NCBI RefSeq assembly: GCF_016429255.1
Contig: NZ_JAELUG010000039.1
Coordinates: forward strand, 1 to 49,822
Source: Rhizobium sp. ASV8
GTDB taxonomy: Bacteria; Pseudomonadota; Alphaproteobacteria; Rhizobiales; Rhizobiaceae
DNA: 49,822 bases
Reading direction: 5' to 3'
In this document: positions 41,973 to 49,822 of the stretch, one piece after another
Layout of the letters: each line of letters starts with the position of its first letter
Numbering within the stretch: position 1 is the first letter of the stretch
Position numbers and translations under genes: made by a program
Notes under the pieces: model-generated
What the model saw: the letters and a program-made list of their open reading frames with translations, nothing else
Told to the model about the DNA's origin: nothing
Database searches by the model: none

Positions 41973-44900
41973 CTATTCGGCGGCGATCGGGAGTACCTCC
42001 GCCGAATGGTCATTATCGTTGTGATGATGCTGCTTCAACGGACGGTTGCCCGTGACACCGCGGATCAGCACGTAGAACACCGGCGTCATAAAGATGCCGA
42101 AGAAGGTGACGCCGATCATGCCGGCAAACACCGCGACACCCATGGCAGCGCGCATCTCCGCACCGGCACCGGTCGAGGTGACCAGCGGCACGACGCCCAT
42201 GATGAAGGCCATCGAGGTCATCAGGATCGGACGCAGACGCAGGCGGCTGGCCTCGATTGCAGCCTGGACCGGCTTGCGGCCTTCCAGCTCCAGCTCGCGG
42301 GCGAATTCCACGATCAGGATCGCGTTCTTCGCCGACAATCCCACCAACACCATCAAGCCGATCTGCGTGAAGATGTTGTTGTCGCCGCCGGTCAACCAGA
42401 CGCCCGTCAAGGCGGCCAGCACGCCCATCGGCACGATCATGACGATCGCAAGCGGCAGGGTGACGCTTTCATACTGCGCGGCCAGCACGAGATAGACGAG
42501 CAGCAGGGCCAGCGGGAAGATGATGACACCCGAGCTGCCGGCCAGGATCTGCTGATAGGTCAGATCCGTCCACTCGAAGCCGATGCCCGGGGGCAGCGTT
42601 TCGTTGGCGATCCGCTCGACGGCAGCCTGTGCCTGACCGGACGAGTAGCCTTGCGCCGGCCCGCCGTTGATATCGGCAGCGAGGAAGCCGTTGTAGCGCG
42701 TCGTCCGTTCCGGCCCGGTGCTGGCCTCGACCTTCAGCAACGCCGAGAGCGGGATCATCTGGCCCGACGCCGAGCGAACCTTCAACTGGCCGATATCGTT
42801 CGCATGCGAGCGGAACTGGGCATCCGCCTGCACACGCACGCTGTAGGTACGGCCGAATGCGTTGAAGTCGTTGACGTAGAGTGAACCCAGATAGATCTGC
42901 AGCGTATCGAAGACATCGGTCACCGAGACGCCGAGCTGTTCGGCCTTGGCACGATCGAGATCGGCGAAGAGCTGGGGCACGTTGATCTGGTAGCTCGAGA
43001 AGATCCCCGTCAGTTCAGGCGTCTGGTAAGCCTTGGCGAGGAATGCCTTATTCGCCTGGTCGAGCGCCTGGTAGCCCAGACCGGCACGATCCTCGATCTG
43101 CAGCTTGAAGCCGCCGGTCGTGCCGAGGCCCTGGACGGGCGGTGGCGGGAACATGGCGATGAAGGCGTCCTGAATGCCGGCGAACTTCTGGTTCAGCTGC
43201 ATGGCGATGGCGCCGCCCGACAGGTTCGGCGTCGTACGATCCTCGAAGCCCTTCAGCGTCACGAAGACGATGCCGGCGTTGGAGGAATTGGTGAAGCCGT
43301 TGATCGACAGGCCCGGGAAGGCAATCGCATGCTCGACGCCAGGCTGTTCCAGCGCGATCTTGCTCATCCGCTGGATGACGTCATCCGTGCGGTCGAGGGT
43401 GGCGCCGTCAGGCAGCTGGGCAAAGCCGATCAGATACTGCTTGTCCTGCTGCGGAACGAAGCCGCCGGGCACGGCCTGGAACAGGTAGTAGGTCGCGCCG
43501 ATGAGGGCGAGATAGACGATCATGACCAGGCTTTTCACCGACAGGATGCCACCGACGCCCCTGCCATAGGCAGATGAACCGCGGTGGAATACCTTGTTGA
43601 AGCCACGGAAGAACCAGCCGAAGGCAAAATCCATCACGCGCGTCAGCATATCCTTCGGCGCATGGTGATCCTTCAGCAGCATTGCCGCCAGAGCCGGAGA
43701 CAAGGTCAGCGAGTTGAAAGCCGAGATAACGGTCGAGATCGCGATCGTCAGTGCGAACTGGCGATAGAACTGGCCCGAAAGACCGGAGATGAAAGCCAGC
43801 GGCACGAAGACGGCGACCAGCACCAGCGCGATCGCGATAATCGGGCCGGACACTTCCTTCATGGCGCGATAGGTCGCGTCACGCGGGCTAAGGCCATTCT
43901 CGATGTTACGTTCGACGTTTTCGACGACCACGATGGCGTCATCCACCACGATACCGATCGCCAGCACTAGGCCGAAAAGGCTGAGCGCGTTGATCGAGAA
44001 GCCGGCGACATACATCACGGCGAAAGTACCGATGATCGAAACCGGAACCGCGATCAGCGGGATGATCGAGGCGCGCCATGTCTGCAGGAACAGAATGACG
44101 ACGATGACGACGAGCACGATGGCTTCCAGCAGCGTGTGCACGACCTTGTCGATCGACGCACGCACGAACTGCGTGGTGTCGTAGACGATTTCGTACTTCA
44201 CGCCGTCAGGCATTGCGGTCTGCAGCTCGTTCATCGTCTTGACGACGTTGTCGGAGATGGTGATCGCGTTGGAACCCGGCGCCTGGAAGACCGGAATGGC
44301 CACGGCGGGCTTGCCGTCGAGCAGCGAACGCAGCGAATAGTCGGCAGCACCGAGTTCGATGCGTGCGACATCGCGCAGGCGGGTGATCTCGCCGTTGCTG
44401 CCGCTCTTGACGATGATGTTGCCGAATTCCTCCGGCGTCGTCAGACGGCCCTGGGCGTTGACGTTCAGCTGCACGTCGATGCCGGGTACGCTCGGCGACT
44501 GGCCGATGATGCCGGCAGCGGCCTGGATGTTCTGCGCGCGAATGGCATTGGCGATATCGCTGGCTGCGAGACCGCGCTCGGCTGCCTTTTGCGGATCCAC
44601 CCAGACGCGCATGGAATAGTCGCCCGAACCGAACACGCGAACCTGGCCGACGCCGTCGAGACGGGCGAGCCGGTCCTTGATGTTCAGGGTGGCGTAGTTG
44701 CGCAGATAGGTGATGTCGTAGCGATTGTCCGGCGAGATGAGGTTGACCACCATCATCAGGTCGGGCGAGCTCTTGACTGTGGTAATACCGAGATCGCGCA
44801 CATTCTGCGGCAGGCGAGGCTCAGCCTGCGAAACGCGGTTCTGTACGAGCTGCTGTGCCTTGTCCGGGTCGGTGCCGAGCCTGAAGGTGACGGTCAGCGT

Positions 44901-45170
44901 CAGCAGGCCGTCTGATGTCGCCTGGCTGCTCATGTAGAGCATGCCTTCGACGCCGTTGATCTGCTCTTCGATCGGCGTCGCCACCGTCTCGGCGATGACC
45001 TTCGGGTTGGCGCCCGGATACTGGGCGGTGACGACGATCGACGGCGGCACGACTTCCGGATATTCGGAAATCGGCAGCAGCTTCAGACCGATGAGGCCAG
45101 CGACCACGATGAGAATCGATAGCACTCCGGCGAACACCGGACGGTCGACGAAAAATCTTGAGATGTTCAT
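41973..45170 (-). CDS. bepE: RND multidrug efflux permease (BepE-like, HAE1 family)
   Basis: This 1065-residue inner-membrane permease is the proton-driven pump of a tripartite efflux system. It begins MNISRFFVDRPVFAGVLSIL, has the twelve-segment RND layout with two large periplasmic loops, and carries the paired TM4 aspartates in GIVVDDAIVVVENVERN needed for proton transfer. The sequence is close to the Brucella BepE and MexF/AcrB group. Likely substrates are hydrophobic drugs and, in the plant setting, flavonoids; this is inference. It is read after the adaptor gene across a 129-bp gap with a hairpin. Confidence 0.93.
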   Translation of the reverse strand: MNISRFFVDRPVFAGVLSILIVVAGLIGLKLLPISEYPEVVPPSIVVTAQYPGANPKVIAETVATPIEEQINGVEGMLYMSSQATSDGLLTLTVTFRLGTDPDKAQQLVQNRVSQAEPRLPQNVRDLGITTVKSSPDLMMVVNLISPDNRYDITYLRNYATLNIKDRLARLDGVGQVRVFGSGDYSMRVWVDPQKAAERGLAASDIANAIRAQNIQAAAGIIGQSPSVPGIDVQLNVNAQGRLTTPEEFGNIIVKSGSNGEITRLRDVARIELGAADYSLRSLLDGKPAVAIPVFQAPGSNAITISDNVVKTMNELQTAMPDGVKYEIVYDTTQFVRASIDKVVHTLLEAIVLVVIVVILFLQTWRASIIPLIAVPVSIIGTFAVMYVAGFSINALSLFGLVLAIGIVVDDAIVVVENVERNIENGLSPRDATYRAMKEVSGPIIAIALVLVAVFVPLAFISGLSGQFYRQFALTIAISTVISAFNSLTLSPALAAMLLKDHHAPKDMLTRVMDFAFGWFFRGFNKVFHRGSSAYGRGVGGILSVKSLVMIVYLALIGATYYLFQAVPGGFVPQQDKQYLIGFAQLPDGATLDRTDDVIQRMSKIALEQPGVEHAIAFPGLSINGFTNSSNAGIVFVTLKGFEDRTTPNLSGGAIAMQLNQKFAGIQDAFIAMFPPPPVQGLGTTGGFKLQIEDRAGLGYQALDQANKAFLAKAYQTPELTGIFSSYQINVPQLFADLDRAKAEQLGVSVTDVFDTLQIYLGSLYVNDFNAFGRTYSVRVQADAQFRSHANDIGQLKVRSASGQMIPLSALLKVEASTGPERTTRYNGFLAADINGGPAQGYSSGQAQAAVERIANETLPPGIGFEWTDLTYQQILAGSSGVIIFPLALLLVYLVLAAQYESVTLPLAIVMIVPMGVLAALTGVWLTGGDNNIFTQIGLMVLVGLSAKNAILIVEFARELELEGRKPVQAAIEASRLRLRPILMTSMAFIMGVVPLVTSTGAGAEMRAAMGVAVFAGMIGVTFFGIFMTPVFYVLIRGVTGNRPLKQHHHNDNDHSAEVLPIAAE

Positions 45171-45267
45171 GGCAGAACCCTCTCCATGGGTGAATCAAGG
45201 GACACGAAGTCCGGGCCCGCGGCCCAACAGGCGCCACGAGCATTACAAAACGAAGCATTGGAACGAA

Positions 45268-45293
45268 CGGCCGGAGACTAATCTCTCCGGCCG
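45268..45293 (-). other. Hairpin between bepD and bepE
   Basis: CGGCCGGAGA (45268-45277) pairs with TCTCCGGCCG (45284-45293), 10 bp around a 6-nt loop, just downstream of the adaptor stop. There is no strong U run, so it may cause partial termination or stabilise the adaptor mRNA. Confidence 0.55.
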
Positions 45294-45299
45294 GATGAA

Positions 45300-46487
45300 T
45301 TATTTGGAAGCGACCTTCTCTTCCGGCTTGGGATCGACGACTGCGCCCGGGCGAACCCGCTGCAGGCCGTTGACGATGATCTTGTCGCCGGCGTTCAGGC
45401 CTGCCGTGACGATGCGCATGCCGTCTGCCGCGTCGCCGAGGCTGATCGGGCGATACTCGACCTTGTTCTCGGCACCGACCACGAAGACGAACTTCTTGTC
45501 CTGGTCCGTCCCGATCGCCCGCTCGCTGATGAGCAGTTTAGTCTCGGCCTTCGGCTGGCCCATGCGAACCCGCACGAACTGGCCGGGGATGAGGCGGCCG
45601 CCGGGATTGTCGAAGACGGCGCGAACGCTGACGGTGCCGCTAGCCGCATCGACTTCGTTGTCGATCAGCTGCAACTTGCCCTTGATCGGGGTACCGTTGT
45701 CGCTGGCAGTGCCGATCTGGACCGGAATCTGCTCGACGGGCGGAACCGCACCGTCGGTTGCGGGCAGCTCCGCCAGCGCCCGGGTAACGGTCTGCTCGTT
45801 CGCATTGAAGCTCGCATAGATCGGATCGACCGAGACGAGCGTCGTCAGCGCCGGCGACGTCGAGCCGGCAGCGACAAGATTGCCGACTGTGACTGCGATC
45901 TTGCCGACGCGGCCGGAGATCGGAGCGCGAACCTGCGTATAGTCGAGGTTCAGCTGCGCGGTCTGCAGGGCTGCTTGCGCAGCCTTCAGATTGGCTTCCG
46001 CCTCGGCATAATTGCTGGTGCGCGTATCCATATCGCTCTGCGAGATCGTTCTGTTGTCGAAGAGCTTCTGGCCGCGACCGACCTCGACCTTGGCCAGATC
46101 CAGCTTCGCCTTGGCGGCCGATACCTGAGCCTGGGCTTGTGCAACCGTTGCCTCATAGGGTGCAGGGTCGATCGTCACAAGCAGGTCGCCCTGCTTGACC
46201 AGGGCTCCCTCGCGGAAATGCACCGACTGGATAGCGCCGGCGACGCGCGGCCGCACCTCGACCCGGTCTATAGCTTCGAGCCGGCCGGAAAATTCCTGCC
46301 AGGACGTGATGTCGCGTGGCTCCACCGCGGCGACGGTGACCGGGATGGCCGGCATCGCCGCCGGGCCGCTTGCCTCGGTTGCCTGAGCACCGCGGGGCAG
46401 CTCGAGATAGAAAGCCGCGCCTGAAATGGCCGCAGCAACACCCATGCCGGCGCCCCACAGGGCCCAGCGCTTACCGTTGGACTTCAT
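45300..46487 (-). CDS. bepD: RND efflux periplasmic adaptor (BepD-like, HlyD/AcrA family)
   Basis: This 395-residue membrane-fusion protein links the pump to the outer-membrane channel. It has an N-terminal signal or anchor segment (about 10-28, GAGMGVAAAISGAAFYLEL) without a lipobox cysteine, a biotinyl-lipoyl-like segment (VRPRVAGAIQSVHFREGALV), a long alpha-hairpin (about 105-175, QAQVSAAKAKLDLAKVEVGR) and the beta-barrel and membrane-proximal domains. It is the first gene of the bepDE operon. No TetR-type regulator is adjacent; the nearest regulator is the LysR gene beyond the degenerate hydrolase gene. No outer-membrane factor gene is in the window. Confidence 0.93.
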   Translation of the reverse strand: MKSNGKRWALWGAGMGVAAAISGAAFYLELPRGAQATEASGPAAMPAIPVTVAAVEPRDITSWQEFSGRLEAIDRVEVRPRVAGAIQSVHFREGALVKQGDLLVTIDPAPYEATVAQAQAQVSAAKAKLDLAKVEVGRGQKLFDNRTISQSDMDTRTSNYAEAEANLKAAQAALQTAQLNLDYTQVRAPISGRVGKIAVTVGNLVAAGSTSPALTTLVSVDPIYASFNANEQTVTRALAELPATDGAVPPVEQIPVQIGTASDNGTPIKGKLQLIDNEVDAASGTVSVRAVFDNPGGRLIPGQFVRVRMGQPKAETKLLISERAIGTDQDKKFVFVVGAENKVEYRPISLGDAADGMRIVTAGLNAGDKIIVNGLQRVRPGAVVDPKPEEKVASK

Positions 46488-46659
46488 GTTAGTCTCTCCT
46501 TTGGCCCCCTCTTGGGAAATGGGGACCGAAAATTCCTAGTGTCTCGATACAGTCAGGGGTGCGAAGCGCGGCTTATGCGCGCGAAAATCGCCTCTGTCCT
46601 TGGTTTCGGCACCCCGTCCAAATCCGCGACTTTCCTCGCGACCGGAATGCTGCCGTCGA

Positions 46660-47472
46660 TCAAGCCTGCACGTCTTCGACAAAGCCCTTGAAACAACAGC
46701 ATATGTCCTGTCGCCATGAAGGCCTGTCTTTCGACTGCCCGCCGTAGAGGGTGGGCCAGCCTGTCCCGGCGGGAAGGACCTGCTGGCGAACACGGACGCC
46801 AGCCGCTTTCAGCCGACTGCCGTATTCCATGCTCTCGTCGCGGAGCGGGTCGTCCTCGGCCGTGAGCACCAATGCCGGCGCGAGGCCCGAAAGCCGCGAA
46901 CAGTATCGAGGCGCTGCATAGGGATGACAGACACCGCCCAGGAAACCCAGGTAACGGTTCCAGCCTTCCGTCCAGCGCTCGCGCATGCCGCTTTCCTCCG
47001 CCTGGAGGAAAGATTTCGATCCCATGAAGGGGTCGAGCAAAGGCGATATCAGCACCTGTCCGTCCAACGAACCGGGTATCTGATCGCGCGCCTTTAAAGC
47101 GACGCCCGCTGCAACATTGCCACCCGATTCCTCACCGGCGACAAACAGCAGCGATTTCTTTGCCCCACCCAGCGCAAGCATGTTGCGCTTGTTGCTGAGG
47201 TAGGCAAAAATCCCGTAGGCGCATTCCAACACCTTCGGAAAAGCATTCTGATTGCAGCTCGTATAATCCGCCGCAACCACGATGGCGCCGGCTTCAGCGA
47301 GGCTTGCAGCCACCGGTCTCTCTGTCGCATGGCAAGTATCGAGAAAAGCGCCTCCGTGCAGATAAAGCACGAGGGGTGCCGCCTTCTTCAAACCTTCACC
47401 GTTGTAGATCCGAGCTGCCACCGGCCCCGTAGGCACGTTTTCCAGCACAACATCTTTCCACGGCGCACTCAT
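46660..47472 (-). CDS. Alpha/beta-hydrolase of the HSL type with degenerate active site
   Basis: This 270-residue protein keeps the hormone-sensitive-lipase-type oxyanion motif HGG (residues 39-41) and the overall fold, including the acidic residue region LTAEDDPLRDES. The nucleophile elbow reads GEESGGN (113-119) where the family has GDSAGGN, so the catalytic serine position is Glu and a serine sits one residue later. The expected catalytic His near the C-terminus is replaced (GTGWP, 236-240). It may be inactive, or use an altered site. It lies between bepD and the divergent LysR gene, upstream of bepD on the same strand. Confidence 0.82.
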   Translation of the reverse strand: MSAPWKDVVLENVPTGPVAARIYNGEGLKKAAPLVLYLHGGAFLDTCHATERPVAASLAEAGAIVVAADYTSCNQNAFPKVLECAYGIFAYLSNKRNMLALGGAKKSLLFVAGEESGGNVAAGVALKARDQIPGSLDGQVLISPLLDPFMGSKSFLQAEESGMRERWTEGWNRYLGFLGGVCHPYAAPRYCSRLSGLAPALVLTAEDDPLRDESMEYGSRLKAAGVRVRQQVLPAGTGWPTLYGGQSKDRPSWRQDICCCFKGFVEDVQA

Positions 47473-47608
47473 CGACCCAAATCCTATCTGTTCGGATGAA
47501 CATGACTAAACCAAGCTAGCCCTCTAGCACGCTTTGCAATCATATTCTCGATAATGCGGTCTTGAGCGCCCCGTGCCGCATTGCAACAATCATGGAAACA
47601 ACATATCG

Positions 47609-47628
47609 TTATTCCGCTCTGAGAATAA
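47609..47628. promoter_or_regulatory. Candidate LysR operator between the hydrolase gene and lysR
   Basis: TTATTC (47609-47614) and GAATAA (47623-47628) are perfect arms 8 bp apart, containing a T-N11-A core of the LysR type. They lie in the divergent gap, 77 bp before the LysR gene start. Confidence 0.5.
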
Positions 47629-47704
47629 GTAGCCTATATTCGATCAGACTATTCACAATTACAAACAATCGACCTCTTCATTTGTGGTCGAGGGACATCA
47701 TGGA

Positions 47705-48616
47705 ATGGACCAACTATCAGCAATGCGGGCATTCGCACGCGTGGTGGAGACGGGGAATTTTACCCGCGCCGCCGCAGCCCTTTCCATGCCGAAGGCGACG
47801 GTGACGACGCTCATCCAGTCGCTTGAGGCCCATCTTCACGCCAAGCTCCTGAACCGGACGACCCGGCGTGTCATGGTAACGACGGACGGCGCACTCTATT
47901 ACGAGCGCGCCATTCAGATCCTCTCCGAAATCGAGGAACTGGACGGCAGCATCAGCAATTCGCAAAGTCTGCCTAGCGGCCGCCTGCGCGTCGAAATGGC
48001 CGGCGCATTTGCCGAGCGGATCGTCATGCCGGCACTCTGCGACTTCCATCAGCGCTACCCCGATATCCATATCGACCTCGGCGTCGGCGATCGACTCGTC
48101 GACTATCTGGCCGAGAATGTCGACTGTGCGCTCCGCGCCGGCATGCCGAGCGACCAGTCGCTGATCGCCCGCCGCGTCGGCGAAATCCATCTCGTGACCT
48201 GCGCCGCCCCTCTCTATATCGAGAGGAACGGCATTCCGGAGCGGCCGGAGGATCTCGAGATCAATCACCATGCGGTCAGCTATTTCCGCGCGCAAACCGG
48301 CCGGACGGTCCCTTTCAGCTTCGAGCGTGGGAATGAGTCGCTGGAGATCACTCCACGCTACATCCTCTCCGTCAACGACAGCCGCAGCTACGTCCAGGCG
48401 GCGTTGCAGGGGCTTGGCATTGCACAGGTTCCAAGCTTCATGGTCCGGGACGCACTCGCCAGCGGCGCGCTCGTCCCCGTCCTTGCCGGCTGGACGCGAC
48501 CCGTTCTGCCCATGCACATCGTCTACCCGCCCAACCGCCACCTCAGCAACAAGGTGCGCGTTTTCGTGGACTGGCTGGCGAAGCTTCTGGTGACCGCACG
48601 GGTCGGAGAAGCCTGA
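47705..48616 (+). CDS. LysR-family regulator near bepDE
   Basis: This 303-residue regulator starts MDQLSAMRAFARVVETGNFTRAAAALSMPKAT, a typical LysR helix-turn-helix of the subgroup that includes many efflux and oxidoreductase regulators. The effector domain follows, with NSQSLPSGRLRVEMAGAFAE and the C-terminal HLSNKVRVFVDWL. The ATG at 47705 is preceded by GAGGGA; a start seven codons upstream is less likely. It is divergent from the hydrolase/bepDE genes and is the natural candidate to control them. Confidence 0.9.
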   Translation: MDQLSAMRAFARVVETGNFTRAAAALSMPKATVTTLIQSLEAHLHAKLLNRTTRRVMVTTDGALYYERAIQILSEIEELDGSISNSQSLPSGRLRVEMAGAFAERIVMPALCDFHQRYPDIHIDLGVGDRLVDYLAENVDCALRAGMPSDQSLIARRVGEIHLVTCAAPLYIERNGIPERPEDLEINHHAVSYFRAQTGRTVPFSFERGNESLEITPRYILSVNDSRSYVQAALQGLGIAQVPSFMVRDALASGALVPVLAGWTRPVLPMHIVYPPNRHLSNKVRVFVDWLAKLLVTARVGEA

Positions 48617-48670
48617 ACCAAAGCGTCGCCTTCTCCCCTGAGCGGGGGAGAAGGATTGCGCCGGCAGCCC

Positions 48671-49129
48671 TTAGTTCCAGGAGGCGCCCGCCGGCTGACG
48701 GACCGTCGAATTGAGCCGGTTCCAGACATTGTCGAGGGCAATCGCGACGATCAGGGCAGAGAGCACCTTTTCGTCGTAGTGCCGGATAGCTTCATTCCAG
48801 ATTTCGTCGGTAACGGCATCGGGCCGGTCGGCAAGCCGCGTGACAGCCTCCCCCAGCGCGAGCGCCGCACGCTCGGCGTCTGAAAAATATGGCATTTCAC
48901 GCCAGGCGGACACGCCGACGATACGCTCCATCGTCTCACCCGCCTTCTGCAGCTTGCGAAAGCCCATATCGGTGCAGACGCTGCAGCCGTTGATCTGGCT
49001 GACGCGCAGATGCACGAGGTCCATGGTGCTTTCCGAGAGGCCACGATCTTTGAGGGAATTGCTGACGGCCAGAAGCGCCTGGAGCGTTTCGGGCAAGACG
49101 AGAGCTGGGTTCTTCATGCGAGCTTGCAT
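48671..49129 (-). CDS. Carboxymuconolactone decarboxylase/AhpD-like protein, ECF41 partner
   Basis: This 152-residue protein is of the CMD/AhpD fold, with the CxxC motif at C49 and C52 (NGCSVCTDMG). In AhpD and many relatives a histidine follows four residues after the second cysteine; here that position is Gly (G56). The central helix RMVGVSAWREMPYF-like segment (residues 69-82) and ALDNVWNRLN near the end fit the family. It is divergent from the ECF41-type sigma gene, the conserved arrangement for this sigma group, and has its own ECF41-type promoter. The ATG at 49127-49129 is the natural start. Confidence 0.9.
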   Translation of the reverse strand: MQARMKNPALVLPETLQALLAVSNSLKDRGLSESTMDLVHLRVSQINGCSVCTDMGFRKLQKAGETMERIVGVSAWREMPYFSDAERAALALGEAVTRLADRPDAVTDEIWNEAIRHYDEKVLSALIVAIALDNVWNRLNSTVRQPAGASWN

Positions 49130-49201
49130 TGTTTCTTTCCTCTGTTTTTGAGAGCGCTGTTGCGGCTCTCGTTCAGACGATGCACTTTCCTGCCGATCCG
49201 C

Positions 49202-49228
49202 TGTCACACCGGCCGGATTTCGTTCGTC
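49202..49228 (+). promoter_or_regulatory. ECF41-type promoter reading toward the sigma gene
   Basis: TGTCACA (49202-49208), a 16-bp spacer, then CGTC (49225-49228) matches the published ECF41 promoter motif (TGTCACA in the -35, CGTC in the -10) exactly. It lies 36 bp before the sigma ATG at 49265. This supports autoregulation. Confidence 0.75.
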
Positions 49229-49236
49229 ATAGGTCT

Positions 49237-49263
49237 GACGGAACACGATGAGGGAATGTGACC
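49237..49263 (-). promoter_or_regulatory. ECF41-type promoter reading toward the CMD gene
   Basis: On the minus strand, GGTCACA (49263-49257), 16 bp, then CGTC (49240-49237) matches the motif at 10 of 11 bases with the same spacing. It directs transcription leftward to the CMD gene. It faces the other promoter, so the two overlap head-on. Confidence 0.7.
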
Positions 49264-49264
49264 G

Positions 49265-49822
49265 ATGGACGAAAAAAAGTGGCAGGCAGAGAAATTCGAG
49301 GCGAACCGGCCGCATCTGCGCGCCGTTGCTTATCGCATGCTCGGCTCGCGCACCGAGGCTGAGGATGCGGTACAGGAAGCATGGCTCCGCCTGGTCAGAA
49401 GCGACACCACCGATGTCGAAAACCTCAGCGGCTGGCTGACGACGGTCACCGCACGCATCTGCCTCGACTTGCTGCGCGCACGCAAATCCCGCCGCGAGGA
49501 GCCGCTGACGATCCATGTTCCTGAGCCGATGGTGGTACACGAGGCCGGAAACGGCACCGATCCCGAACAGGATGCATTGCTGGCCGATTCAGTCGGCCTC
49601 GCCTTGCTGGTCGTTCTGGAAAAGCTCAATCCAGCCGAGCGGCTCGCCTTCGTTTTACACGACATGTTCGATGTGTCTTTCGACGACATCGCCCCGATCC
49701 TCGGCCGCACCACGGTTGCGACACGCCAGCTTGCGAGCCGCGCCCGCCGTCGCGTGCAGGATACGCCGTCGACAACGGAGGCAGACCTCACGCGGCAACG
49801 CCATGTAGTCGACGCCTTTCTG
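49265..49822 (+). CDS. ECF41-type RNA polymerase sigma factor (partial, 3' end outside window)
   Basis: This is the first 186 codons of an extracytoplasmic-function sigma factor. Sigma-2 region is FEANRPHLRAVAYRMLGSRT and AEDAVQEAWLRL (about 11-44), sigma-4 region is LNPAERLAFVLHDMFDVSFD followed by DIAPILGRTTVATRQLASRA (about 121-160), and SRARRRVQ closes the domain. The family carries a C-terminal SnoaL/NTF2-like extension after sigma-4; it would begin near the right edge (HVVDAFL) and is not fully visible. The ATG at 49265 follows the GGTCACA element. The CMD gene next door and the promoter pair identify the ECF41 group, an assignment from context and motif. Confidence 0.88.
   Translation, partial: MDEKKWQAEKFEANRPHLRAVAYRMLGSRTEAEDAVQEAWLRLVRSDTTDVENLSGWLTTVTARICLDLLRARKSRREEPLTIHVPEPMVVHEAGNGTDPEQDALLADSVGLALLVVLEKLNPAERLAFVLHDMFDVSFDDIAPILGRTTVATRQLASRARRRVQDTPSTTEADLTRQRHVVDAFL

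Noticed and set aside
41184..42884. A plus-strand open frame of 566 codons
   Set aside because: It spans parts of the dehydrogenase gene, the gap with the bepE terminator, and bepE, all on the other strand; its translation is low-complexity.
44136..44915. A plus-strand open frame of 259 codons inside bepE
   Set aside because: It is the complement of a conserved RND coding region; no independent signal.
1..49822. Search by eye for tRNA or rRNA genes, CRISPR arrays, transposases, phage genes and toxin-antitoxin pairs
   Set aside because: No cloverleaf or rRNA-like sequence, no regularly spaced direct repeats, and no transposase, integrase or toxin-like frame was recognised. A covariance-model scan would be needed to exclude small RNAs.

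Overview
The window is a chromosomal segment of an alphaproteobacterium of the order Hyphomicrobiales (Rhizobiales), most likely Rhizobium or a close relative. The evidence is the CtrA/ChpT/SciP/EipA cell-cycle block, an RpoH1-type heat-shock sigma factor, heterotetrameric sarcosine oxidase, a Brucella-like BepDE efflux pair, rkpK/lpsL-type sugar-nucleotide genes, and palindromic intergenic repeats of the kind common in rhizobia. Coding density is high and codon use is uniformly GC-rich. I see no insertion sequence, phage gene, tRNA, rRNA or CRISPR array. Genus and species are inference.

Layout. (1) 1-3425: sarcosine oxidase genes soxB-soxD-soxA on the minus strand; soxA runs off the left edge. 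(2) 3727-4545: cysQ. (3) 4838-9851: the cell-cycle block, with sciP (CtrA inhibitor), a small GNAT protein, a FliJ-like gene divergent from ctrA, an atypical single-domain receiver, chpT (phosphotransferase to CtrA) and eipA (envelope integrity). The three key intergenic regions each hold a near-consensus CtrA box and at least one GAnTC methylation site. (4) 10036-18655: a membrane-anchored coiled-coil protein, a SpoU methyltransferase, a small membrane protein, an RluA-type pseudouridine synthase, rpoH, a His/Glu-rich transmembrane protein and purA. (5) 18823-22453: a GNAT protein, then ugd and lpsL, which make UDP-glucuronate and UDP-galacturonate for surface polysaccharides. (6) 22515-30384: mostly minus-strand accessory metabolism, including a methyltransferase, VOC, RidA, DMT exporter, a quinone-detoxification-like esterase/dioxygenase pair, ung and YciB/IspZ. 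(7) 30510-34963: a dimethylglycine-dehydrogenase-like flavoprotein and a choline-kinase-like protein in one operon, divergent from a DeoR regulator. (8) 34999-41680: LysR/YeiH pair, a PAS-GGDEF-EAL protein, and a sugar-acid dehydratase with a beta-hydroxyacid dehydrogenase. (9) 41973-48616: the RND pump bepDE, a degenerate hydrolase and a divergent LysR gene. (10) 48671-49822: a carboxymuconolactone-decarboxylase-like gene divergent from an ECF41-type sigma factor that runs off the right edge.

How the genes work together. ChpT passes phosphate from CckA (not in this window) to CtrA, SciP restrains CtrA-activated transcription, and CtrA probably binds upstream of sciP, ctrA/fliJ and chpT/eipA, so most of the circuit lies within 5 kb. 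N-methylated glycine compounds can be degraded by two separate loci, sox on the left and the DMGDH-like operon in the middle. The best regulatory sighting is the pair of overlapping, face-to-face ECF41-type promoters at 49202-49263. Most genes belong to known families; the novelty is mainly in promoter architecture, an SD-led leader peptide ahead of eipA, and a few family members that have lost key residues.
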